The position numbers and the translations under genes are program-made. Positions 22,618-32,498 of a stretch of DNA of 32,498 bases are shown one piece after another (the first letter of the stretch is position 1; every line of letters begins with the position of its first letter). The DNA comes from DATLFP01 sp035540955. Its GTDB lineage: Bacteria > Actinomycetota > Acidimicrobiia > Acidimicrobiales > CADCSY01. Below the pieces are notes generated by a model, which did no database searches, was not told the DNA's origin, and saw only the letters and a program-made list of their open reading frames with translations. The stretch lies in contig DATLFP010000268.1 in assembly GCA_035540955.1 (NCBI GenBank), positions 1 through 32,498 on the forward strand. The letters run 5' to 3'.

Positions 22618-22660
22618 TCGTCTTGCGGCAGCGCCCCGGGCGCGGCAGAGTCCTGCACCC

Positions 22661-23152
22661 TTGTCCGAGATCGCCCGCCTCCTCGATGCGAACGCCGGGT
22701 ACTCGGCGGCCCGCGCCAAGATCGCCGATCCCCGGCCCAGCCGTCACCTCGCCATCGTCACCTGCATGGACGCTCGCATCGACGTGTTCGCCGTGCTCGG
22801 CCTGCACCTCGGCGAATCCCACGTCATCCGCAACGCCGGCGGGCGCGTGACCGACGACGTCCTCCGCAGCCTGGCGCTCTCCTGCCATGTGCTCGGCGTG
22901 CGGACCGTGGTCGTGATGCAGCACACGAAGTGCGGTCTGGCCGGCGTGACCGACGCCGAGCTGCAGGCTGCCACCGGAGCCGATCTCGGGTTCTTCCCCA
23001 TCGACGATCACGCCGCCGCCCTGCGCGAGGACGTCGATGTGATCGCGTCGACGCCCTACCTGGCGCCGGTCACGATGGTGGCGGGGATGGTCTACGACGT
23101 CGAGAGCGGCGAGATCGACGGCGTCGTCCGCTGGGAACGCCCCTCCGCGTAG
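22661..23152 (+). CDS. Beta-class carbonic anhydrase
   Basis: A 163-residue zinc enzyme interconverting CO2 and bicarbonate in the cytoplasm. The zinc ligands are C35 (in TCMDAR), H88 and C91 (in QHTKCG), and the D37/R39 dyad is present. HVIRNAGGRVTDDVLRSLALS (54-74) is the conserved block of the short Rv1284-like branch. The start is TTG at 22661, giving SEIARLLDANAGY, and the length fits the family; no good ribosome site is seen. Its TAG stop lies inside a -10-like TAGCGT of the next gene. Confidence 0.93.
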   Translation: MSEIARLLDANAGYSAARAKIADPRPSRHLAIVTCMDARIDVFAVLGLHLGESHVIRNAGGRVTDDVLRSLALSCHVLGVRTVVVMQHTKCGLAGVTDAELQAATGADLGFFPIDDHAAALREDVDVIASTPYLAPVTMVAGMVYDVESGEIDGVVRWERPSA

Positions 23153-23155
23153 CGT
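23150..23155 (+). promoter_or_regulatory. Candidate leaderless -10 element overlapping a stop codon
   Basis: TAGCGT at 23150-23155 contains the carbonic anhydrase stop TAG (23150-23152) and ends six bases before ATG 23162, which has no clear ribosome site. Confidence 0.35.
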
Positions 23156-23161
23156 GCGGGC

Positions 23162-24184
23162 ATGCCCAAGGCGGCCGGCGAGGAGCGGGTCCTCGACCTC
23201 GACGGCAAGGAGGTCAGGGTCACCAGCGCCGACAAGGTGTTCTTCTCGGCGACCGGCGAGACGAAGGGCGATCTGGTCGACCACTACCTGCGGGTCGCCG
23301 AGCCCCTGCTCCGGGCCATGGGCGGGCGCCCGGTGCTGCTGCAGCGCTTTCCCGACGGCGCCGACGGGCCCTCGTTCTTCCAGAAGCGGGTTCCGAAGTC
23401 GGCGCCGCCGTGGCTCGAGACCGCGGTGGTGAGCACCCCGAACGGCACCACCTCCGATGCGCTGGTCGCCGCCGACCTCGCGCACGTCGTGTGGGCCGTC
23501 AACCTCGGCTGCATCGGCTTCCACGTCTGGCCGAGCCTCGCCCGCGATCAGGATCACGCCGACGAGCTGCGCATCGACCTCGACCCGCAGCCCGGCACCG
23601 ACTTCGTCCGCCACATCCGGCCCGCGGCGCGAGAGGTGCGGGCCCTCCTCGACGAGGTGGGCATGGTCGGACTCCCCAAGACCACGGGCAACCGCGGGCT
23701 GCACGTGTACGTGCGCCTCGAGCCGCGCTGGGACAGCTACCAGGTGCGGTCGGCGGCGGTCGCGGTGGCACGGGAGCTCGAACGCCGCCGACCCGACCTC
23801 CTCACGGCCGCATGGTGGAAGGAGGAGCGGGGCGAGCGGATCTTCGTCGACTTCAACCAGAACGCACCGCACAAGACGGTCTTCGGGGCGTGGTCGGTGC
23901 GGGCGAAGCCCAACGCCCCGGTGTCGACCCCGATCAGCTGGGATGAGGTGGACGACGTCGAGCCCGACGACTTCCGGATCGCGACCATGGCGGCGCGCCT
24001 GGCCACGTACGGCGATCCGTGGGACGGAGCCGAACCGCAGTCGCTCGAACCACTGCTCGAGATGCACGAGCGCGACCGGGCCGACGGTCTGCACGACGCC
24101 CCGTGGCCTCCGGTGTACCCGAAGCAACCGGACGAACCGCCGCGGGTGGCGCCCAGCCGGGCCAAGAAGGAGCAGCGGCCGTAG
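23162..24184 (+). CDS. LigD-type polymerase/primase domain protein (stand-alone)
   Basis: A 340-residue protein of the LigD polymerase (archaeo-eukaryotic primase) superfamily. The metal-binding pair is D139 and D141 in LRIDLDPQPG, and the third carboxylate D230 is in RIFVDFNQN. Other family parts are TSADKVFFSATGETKGDLVDHY-like sequence near 21-42 (quoted in part), LQRFPDG, FFQKRVPK, NLGCIGFHVWPS, KTTGNRGLHVYV and NAPHKTVFGAWSVRAKP. In bacterial end joining this domain adds nucleotides at breaks, usually fused to ligase and phosphoesterase domains. Here it stands alone and neither Ku nor a ligase is encoded in the window. Such separate proteins are common in Actinomycetota. The C-terminal tail is Pro/Lys-rich. 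Confidence 0.94.
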   Translation: MPKAAGEERVLDLDGKEVRVTSADKVFFSATGETKGDLVDHYLRVAEPLLRAMGGRPVLLQRFPDGADGPSFFQKRVPKSAPPWLETAVVSTPNGTTSDALVAADLAHVVWAVNLGCIGFHVWPSLARDQDHADELRIDLDPQPGTDFVRHIRPAAREVRALLDEVGMVGLPKTTGNRGLHVYVRLEPRWDSYQVRSAAVAVARELERRRPDLLTAAWWKEERGERIFVDFNQNAPHKTVFGAWSVRAKPNAPVSTPISWDEVDDVEPDDFRIATMAARLATYGDPWDGAEPQSLEPLLEMHERDRADGLHDAPWPPVYPKQPDEPPRVAPSRAKKEQRP

Positions 24185-24189
24185 ACGTC

Positions 24190-24774
24190 GTGCTGGTCGC
24201 CGGCTTCGGCGTCCCGACCTCGAGCATGCTGCCGCTCGCCCGCGGCCTCCGAGCCGCCGGCCATCGCCCGCGGATCGCCCGCACCGGACTCAACGTCGAC
24301 TGCGGGGAGCGGACGGTGTCGCGCCTCCTCGACTCGCTCGACGGGCCCGTCGCCCTCGTGGGGCACAGCCGCGGCGGCCAGCTCGCCCGGGTTGCGGCGG
24401 TGCGCCGGCCCGATCTCGTGACGCGCCTGGTCACCGTCGGCACCCCGTGGTCGATCGGCCCCCCCGACCGTCCCGGCGTCGCCCGGGTGACGAGAGCGGT
24501 GCGGGCCGCTCGTCGCCACGGCCTGCCGCTGCTGGCGAGCATCGAGTGCGCCGATGGACCGTGCTGCGAGGCCTACCGCGCCGACCTCCGCCGGCGCCCC
24601 GATGCGCCGTGGGTCGCGCTCTGGTCGAGCGCGGACCGCGTCGCCGGGGACGACGCGCGTCCGCCCATCGAGGCCACCTCGTCGCGCGACGTGGGCGGCT
24701 CCCATCTCGGCCTCGTGCTCAGCCACCGGGGCCGGCGGGCGATCGCCGAGGCCCTCATGGCGCCGATGTCGTGA
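24190..24774 (+). CDS. Small alpha/beta hydrolase
   Basis: A 194-residue alpha/beta-hydrolase-fold protein: VLVAGFGVPTSSMLPLARGL at the start (strand and oxyanion region), nucleophile S60 in ALVGHSRGGQLA, VTVGTPWSIGPP after strand 6, a Cys-containing segment (ECADGPCCEAY), VALWSSADRVAGDD (acid region) and GGSHLGLVLS (His). This resembles short lipase/acyltransferase-like hydrolases, lacking a cap. The GTG at 24190 is five bases after the polymerase stop; longer starts would overlap that gene heavily. AAGGAG is seen further upstream than is optimal. The substrate is unknown. Confidence 0.8.
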   Translation: MLVAGFGVPTSSMLPLARGLRAAGHRPRIARTGLNVDCGERTVSRLLDSLDGPVALVGHSRGGQLARVAAVRRPDLVTRLVTVGTPWSIGPPDRPGVARVTRAVRAARRHGLPLLASIECADGPCCEAYRADLRRRPDAPWVALWSSADRVAGDDARPPIEATSSRDVGGSHLGLVLSHRGRRAIAEALMAPMS

Positions 24775-24785
24775 CGCTCTCGGGA

Positions 24786-25535
24786 TCAGCGGGTGAACGC
24801 GGCCCGGACCCGCTGCGCGAACCGCTCGGGCTCGACCAGGTGCGGGTAGTGGCCGTCGCCGTCCCACACCTCCACGGTCGCTGACGGCGCGAGCTCCGTG
24901 AGCCACTCGGCGTACCCGGGGCCCGGATCGGACCCGTGGATGGCGAGGTACGGAACCGTCACGTCCCGCAGGACCGACTCGACGAGCGCGTCGAGCTGCG
25001 CGGCCTCGGTCTCGAGCACGAGGCCCCAGACGCCGAGCACCACCTCCTGACGGGCCGCGGCGTGGCAGGCATCGGCCCACGCCCGCGCGTCGGCAGGCAG
25101 GGCGTCGACGCCGAGCGACTCGAACACGACGCCGATGGCCTCGGTGAAGCCGTCGCCCCGCAGCATGGTCTCGAGCGGCGTGAGCGCACCCTTGAACGCG
25201 GCGAGGGCGAGGGGTTGGTCGACGTTGACGACACCGGCAGCACGCGCCTGCGCGGCGTACGCGGTCACCACGACCCCGCCCAGGCTGTGTCCGACCAGCA
25301 CCGGCGCCTCGTCGAGCCCGGCTTGGGAGACGACCGTCGACACGTCCTCGACCATGCCCAGCGCCGAGTAGTCGGCGGCGTCGTGCGACTCCCCGTGGCC
25401 ACGGAGGTCGAGCCGGATGCACCGGAACCCGTCTTCGAGCAGGGGCACCACCGGGTCCCAACCCCGCCGGTCCTCGGTCAGGCCGTGCACGAGGATCAGC
25501 GGTCGGCCGGCCCCCGACTCCTCCCACGCGATCAC
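24786..25535 (-). CDS. Alpha/beta hydrolase
   Basis: A 249-residue alpha/beta hydrolase with oxyanion motif LVHGLTEDRRGW (16-27), RLDLRGHGESHD (41-52), nucleophile S84 in LVGHSLGG, a helical cap (about 110-185), acid region AIHGSDPGPG and catalytic His in WDGDGHYPHLVEPERFA. This is the esterase/haloperoxidase-like pattern; substrate cannot be deduced. GTG at 25535 was chosen because GGAGG lies seven bases upstream. A TTG two codons earlier is also in frame but is too close to that site. It converges on the small hydrolase gene with an 11-base gap, and is divergent from the SRPBCC gene. Confidence 0.9.
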   Translation of the reverse strand: MIAWEESGAGRPLILVHGLTEDRRGWDPVVPLLEDGFRCIRLDLRGHGESHDAADYSALGMVEDVSTVVSQAGLDEAPVLVGHSLGGVVVTAYAAQARAAGVVNVDQPLALAAFKGALTPLETMLRGDGFTEAIGVVFESLGVDALPADARAWADACHAAARQEVVLGVWGLVLETEAAQLDALVESVLRDVTVPYLAIHGSDPGPGYAEWLTELAPSATVEVWDGDGHYPHLVEPERFAQRVRAAFTR

Positions 25536-25615
25536 GTGCAAACCTCCGCCATCACCGCACCGTAGGCCACGCTCGACCGACCGCGGCAGCGGACGACGCG
25601 CCGGCCCGACCCATC

Positions 25616-25621
25616 TACAGT
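25616..25621 (+). promoter_or_regulatory. Candidate -10 element for the SRPBCC gene
   Basis: TACAGT lies 40 bases before ATG 25662, which is preceded by the ribosome-site-like AGAGGGGG. No clear -35 was found. Confidence 0.25.
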
Positions 25622-25661
25622 GCCGTCCTCAGTTTCGGAACGACAGAGGGGGACACGGCAG

Positions 25662-26069
25662 ATGGCCGAGGTGAGAGAAGAGGGCGAGCTCGGAGCGGGA
25701 ATCGACGAGGTGTGGGGGGTCGTCGGCGACTTCGTCGGGCTGATCGAGGGGATGGGTCTGCCCGTCGAGTCCGAGGGCGAGGGCATCGGCATGACCCGCA
25801 CGATCTCGATGGGACCCGAGCCCGTCGTCGAACGGCTCGAGGAGCGCGACGAGGCCGCGAAGAAGCTGGTGTACTCGATCCAGGCCGGCCCGATACCGGT
25901 CAAGGACTACGTCTCGACCATGCAGCTATCGGAGGCGGGCGAGGGGCGCACCAAGCTGGTGTGGTCCTCGACGTTCGAGCCCGTCGGTGACGAGGCCGCC
26001 GCCAAGCAGATGGTCAGCGGGATCTACACCGGCGGCATCGCCGGTCTGCAGGGCCGCTTCGGCGCCTGA
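25662..26069 (+). CDS. SRPBCC (polyketide cyclase/START-like) family protein
   Basis: A 135-residue single-domain protein with the helix-grip pattern: an N-terminal strand, ELGAGIDEVWGVVGDFVGLIE (helix after strand 1), TRTISMGPEPVVERLEERDE, KLVYSIQAGPIPVKDYVSTM, TKLVWSSTFEPVGDE and a long C-terminal helix. This is the SRPBCC/polyketide-cyclase-2 family, which binds small hydrophobic ligands. ATG at 25662 was chosen because AGAGGGGG lies upstream and the domain starts immediately; an ATG 42 bases earlier would precede that site. It ends at a long stem-loop shared with the convergent solute-binding gene. Its function is otherwise unknown. Confidence 0.86.
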   Translation: MAEVREEGELGAGIDEVWGVVGDFVGLIEGMGLPVESEGEGIGMTRTISMGPEPVVERLEERDEAAKKLVYSIQAGPIPVKDYVSTMQLSEAGEGRTKLVWSSTFEPVGDEAAAKQMVSGIYTGGIAGLQGRFGA

Positions 26070-26077
26070 CCATCCCG

Positions 26078-26124
26078 TTCTGTGTCGATTCACCCGTGAA
26101 GTCCGCGGGTGGATCGACACAGAA
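26078..26124. terminator. Long stem-loop between convergent genes, likely bidirectional terminator
   Basis: The arms 26078-26096 and 26106-26124 are 19 bases each and pair at 18 positions, with one T/G wobble, around a nine-base loop. It lies nine bases after the SRPBCC stop and five bases beyond the solute-binding-protein stop. There is no T-run on either strand, so release may rely on stem strength. Confidence 0.65.
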
Positions 26125-26128
26125 GCGG

Positions 26129-28024
26129 TCAGTCGACGCAGGACAGGCAGCGGTTGGTGTGGGTGTGGCCGTCCTGCTCGTGGGAGAAGTCGTCGCCGCC
26201 GAGGGCGGGATCGTCGCTGATGGCGATGGCGCCGGCGGGGTTGAACCCGTTGGCCGGGTCGTTGGTCCACTCGCCGGCCTGGTAGCGGCGGCCGCCGTTG
26301 GTCTTCATGATCATCCCCGACCCCTGCTGGCCCCGCTCGTCGGGTCCCTGCTCGTCGCCCTTGTAGAAGACCTCGACGAAGTCCTTGATCGCGGTCGGGA
26401 ACTCGCGGGTCATGAAGATGAGTGGGGCACGGGGCTCGCCGCCGGTCGGCGGGTAGGCGAACACCGCCCGCACGAAGGTCTCGTTGGTGAGGTTCGGGCC
26501 CGCCAGGTGCACGCCGGTGAACAGCGTTCCGGCGGCGGCGGCGTAGATGTTCACGAGCACGCCCGGCTCGCCGAGCTCGTTGTTCGGGTCGCCGTGCTTG
26601 TACATGCGGTAGCCGCCCGACTTGTTGACCGAGGTCCATGTCACCCACAGCGGGCTGATGCCGAAGGCATGGGTCCACTGCTGCTGGTCGTAGAGGCGAC
26701 CGGCTGCCGTCGTGTCGGAGAGGCCGGTGCCCACGATGAACCACTCGGGGAAGTACTGCTGCCGCGTCGCCTCCTGGGTGATCAGGATGGGATAGAGCGG
26801 ATCCCACACCGGCACGATCGTCGTGACGTTCGCCGCCTTGAACTTGGCGATCATGTTCGTCACGTCGGTCTGGTTGCGGCCCGGGTCGTACACGTAGGAG
26901 ATCGTCTCCTCGAAGTGCATGCCGTACCGGGCGAACTCGCGGACGAACGCGTCGCGAGCCCGCTTGCCCTCGGGGTCGACCTTGCCGCGGGCGCCTTCGA
27001 TGTAGAGCAGACCGAAGCGGCGCGTCTGGCTCTTGAAGGTCTGGGTCGGGAACTGGTCGTCGCCGGCGAACTCGGCGTTGCGGCCCCACAGCTTCTTGGC
27101 CACGTACTCGGCGGTGTGGATGGCGTACTCCGTCGTGGTCGGCAGGGAACCGAAGAGGAGCGGTGGCAGCTCGGTGTAGAACTCCGATGACCCCCCGCCG
27201 CACAGGCAGATGATGCCGAGCTGGGCGAGCTCACGGGCCAGCACGTTGGGGATGCCGGCGGCCGGATCGCCGGTGATCACCGCGAACGGCTTGATCTCGT
27301 TGGCGATGCGCTGGGCGTCGGCCTTCATGGCCTCGTCGTTCTCCGACGGGCCACCGGCCTCCATGTCGACGTACACGACCTCACGGCCGTAGGTCTCGTA
27401 GTGCTGGTTCTGGTAGCGGCGGATCGCCTCGTAGGTCTGGGCGATCTTCGGCCGACCGTCGGAGAGCTGCGCGCCCTGGAGGATGGCCTGGGTCGCGGGG
27501 TCGAGCTGGCCCAGCCAGCGCACGACGAGGATCTGGTCGGCGGTGACGCCCCGGAAGGTGGCGCCGCCGTTGTCGGTGCCGGGCTCCCACTGCACGCACG
27601 GCGGCATCGTGTAGCCGATGCCCTTCTGGCGGCCGTCCTCGCGGCACTGCGGACCGGTCCCGAACTGCACGCCGCCGGCCGCCGCCGGCGACGCCTGACC
27701 GCCGCCACCGCTGCTGGCGGCCTGACCGCCACCGCCGGCGCTCACGCTGCCGCCGCCACCCGCCGCGGTGCCGCCGGCGCTGACGGTCCCGCCGCCCGCC
27801 GGCGACGTCACCGTCGACCCGGTTCCGGTTCCGGTCCCGCCGCCGGTGCCGGTCACCCCGACGTCGAGGCCGGCGGCGTCCCCGGTCGTGCTCAGATCGA
27901 TGTCCGCGGCGCCGCCCGCCACTCGGTCGCCGGCATTGCCGGGAAGGACTGCGATGACGGCGACGAGGGCGATGACGACGCCGAGAGCAATGCCATACCT
28001 CTCGACGAACTGGCGCAGATCCAC
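26129..28024 (-). CDS. ABC transporter solute-binding protein, branched-chain (periplasmic-binding type 1) fold
   Basis: A 631-residue protein. One N-terminal membrane segment (about 11-28) has no clear Ala-X-Ala cleavage site, so it may be an anchor. It is followed by a Gly/Thr/Ser low-complexity linker (about 47-118) and a type 1 periplasmic-binding domain (about 150-600) with TADQILVVRWLGQLDPATQ, YVDMEAGG, FAVITGDPAAGIPNVLARELAQLG, YDPGRNQTDVTNMIAKFKAANV and GTGLSDTT. The family binds amino acids, amides or other small organics. The tail is odd: HEQDGHTHTNRCLSCVD, with three His and a CxxC pair at the very end, resembling a metal site. GTG at 28024 follows GGGGGTA. It is divergent from the fused transporter, its likely partner, with a 113-base gap in which I see no clear promoter. 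Confidence 0.88.
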   Translation of the reverse strand: MDLRQFVERYGIALGVVIALVAVIAVLPGNAGDRVAGGAADIDLSTTGDAAGLDVGVTGTGGGTGTGTGSTVTSPAGGGTVSAGGTAAGGGGSVSAGGGGQAASSGGGGQASPAAAGGVQFGTGPQCREDGRQKGIGYTMPPCVQWEPGTDNGGATFRGVTADQILVVRWLGQLDPATQAILQGAQLSDGRPKIAQTYEAIRRYQNQHYETYGREVVYVDMEAGGPSENDEAMKADAQRIANEIKPFAVITGDPAAGIPNVLARELAQLGIICLCGGGSSEFYTELPPLLFGSLPTTTEYAIHTAEYVAKKLWGRNAEFAGDDQFPTQTFKSQTRRFGLLYIEGARGKVDPEGKRARDAFVREFARYGMHFEETISYVYDPGRNQTDVTNMIAKFKAANVTTIVPVWDPLYPILITQEATRQQYFPEWFIVGTGLSDTTAAGRLYDQQQWTHAFGISPLWVTWTSVNKSGGYRMYKHGDPNNELGEPGVLVNIYAAAAGTLFTGVHLAGPNLTNETFVRAVFAYPPTGGEPRAPLIFMTREFPTAIKDFVEVFYKGDEQGPDERGQQGSGMIMKTNGGRRYQAGEWTNDPANGFNPAGAIAISDDPALGGDDFSHEQDGHTHTNRCLSCVD

Positions 28025-28137
28025 GGTACCCCCAGGTTGCGATTGGGCTCAGAGGCAGGTTCGACCGCACGTGCAGCGAATCCTTCCTTCGATGCGCCAC
28101 ACGTCACACACCGAATCGGACATGGGGGAGCACACCG

Positions 28138-31901
<3,764 letters not shown>

Positions 31902-31902
<1 letters not shown>

Positions 31903-32498
31903 TGCGCCGGGCCATCCTCGCCGTCGCCATCGGCCTCCTCGGGCTCGCATGGAGCGGCGCCGCGGGCGCGCTCGACGGTGACGCACCGGCGGCCACGGGC
32001 TGGTGGAGCCGCGACCCGTCCGCCCGCGAGCAGCCGCCCGGCGGCTTCCAGATAGCCTCCCTCAGCGGTCAGCCCGTCAGCGTTGCCGCACTCGGGTACG
32101 CACCGGCGGACGGCACCGTCACCGTGACCCTGCGGCTCCAAGAGGCCGACGGCTCGATGGTGACCGACGCGACCGCGCTCGACGTCTGCACGACGACCGA
32201 CGCGTGGGAGCCGGCCAACCCCGGCGCCTACGGCGACGCGCCCACGCCCGACTGCACGTCGGCGGTGCCCCTCTCCCGCGACGCCGAGACCCTCGAGTGG
32301 TCGGCCGAGGTCGGCCACCTCGTCGGCGACGGTGCATCGCTGATGGTGGTGCCGGCGGCCTCGAAGGTGACCCGGAAGCCGGGGTCGATGGGGGAGCCCG
32401 AGCCCGCCTCGGCCGCCGGCACCACCATCAGCGATGCACCGTCGCCGACGAGGTGGCCGACCTCGGCCGACCACTCGAGGGTCTCGGCGTCGCGGGAG
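31902..32498 (+). CDS. Secreted protein of unknown function, 3' part missing and end unreliable
   Basis: ATG at 31902 overlaps the transporter stop (TGATG), so it belongs to the same transcript. The product has a signal peptide (RRAILAVAIGLLGLAWSGAAGA, first part hydrophobic, cleavage near residue 23) and then a beta-rich extracellular region: GFQIASLSGQPVSVAALGYA, GTVTVTLRLQEADGS, two Cys (DVCTTTDAWEP and TPDCTSA) that could form a disulfide, and ETLEWSAEVGHLVGDGASLM. I do not recognise the family. The frame is open to the window edge, but only the part to about 32360 is trustworthy. From 32361 the DNA is an inverted copy, and the natural continuation appears to be the reverse complement of 32361-32410, reading EAGSGSPIDPGFRVTF. 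Confidence 0.7.
32273..32498. repeat. Perfect 88-bp inverted repeat around a 50-base centre at the window's right end
   Basis: Bases 32273-32360 and 32411-32498 are exact reverse complements over 88 positions; the centre is 32361-32410. The left arm lies inside a coding region and the right arm ends exactly at the window edge. The centre makes sensible protein only when inverted relative to the gene. A fold-back assembly or library artefact is the most likely explanation. Confidence 0.95.

Noticed and set aside
24019..24189. Longer start for the small alpha/beta hydrolase inside the polymerase gene
   Set aside because: It would overlap the upstream gene by over 160 bases and add only Arg/Ala-rich residues before the first strand of the fold.
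25536..25541. TTG at 25541 as start of the minus-strand hydrolase
   Set aside because: It is one base from the GGAGG ribosome site; the GTG at 25535 has proper spacing.
32273..32498. Inverted repeat read as a natural hairpin telomere or transposon end
   Set aside because: The arm is coding sequence, there is no transposase or telomere-like short repeat, and the centre makes sense only if inverted.

Overview
The window is very GC-rich (about 70 %), densely packed bacterial DNA. Actinomycetota is the best fit, and Acidimicrobiia is plausible. The basis is family content: a DUF222/HNH protein, a Tat-exported DUF2236 oxygenase, RsbW-like and OmpR-type signalling, a Thr/Ser-rich sortase-anchored surface protein and a branched-chain-type ABC system. 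Many genes start with GTG, stop and start codons often overlap, and several promoters look leaderless. This taxonomic call is an inference. No rRNA, tRNA, CRISPR array, transposase or phage gene was seen, and no stretch of 300 bases or more lacks a gene.

Layout. (1) 1-1017, minus: 5' part of a DUF222 protein that runs off the left edge. (2) 1189-5067: a TetR regulator and a latex-clearing-protein-like heme oxygenase on the minus strand, divergent from a type I Baeyer-Villiger monooxygenase, with palindromic operators between them. (3) 5102-6663: a small winged-helix regulator, then a DUF3494 ice-binding-like protein with signal peptide, Thr/Ser linker and LPxTG anchor. (4) 6683-8989, minus: a stand-alone molybdenum hydroxylase large subunit. 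(5) 9092-11901: cystathionine beta-synthase with an unusual N-terminal extension, overlapping a cystathionine gamma-lyase/synthase (transsulfuration). (6) 11943-13146: fluoride channel subunit, DUF190 protein and second fluoride channel subunit with overlapping ends. (7) 13255-14067: small HTH protein and RsbW-like ATPase. (8) 14122-17630: phosphoketolase and acetate kinase, an acetate/ATP-forming pair. (9) 17712-18376: an unknown 71-residue protein convergent with a universal stress protein. (10) 18422-22617: a GerMN lipoprotein and histidine kinase on minus, divergent from a response regulator and second histidine kinase on plus. (11) 22661-26069: beta-carbonic anhydrase, LigD-type polymerase domain, two alpha/beta hydrolases and an SRPBCC protein. 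(12) 26129-32498: a solute-binding protein divergent from a 1254-residue protein joining two permeases and two ATPases, then a secreted protein cut by the right edge.

The best candidates for little-described biology are the TetR/Lcp-like/BVMO locus (possible two-step attack on a polyisoprenoid), the four-domain transporter, the response regulator flanked by two kinases and a GerMN lipoprotein, and the N-terminal extension on the beta-synthase. The last 226 bases form a perfect 88-bp inverted repeat around a 50-base centre. The centre reads as sensible protein only when inverted, so the right end is probably a fold-back assembly or library artefact.
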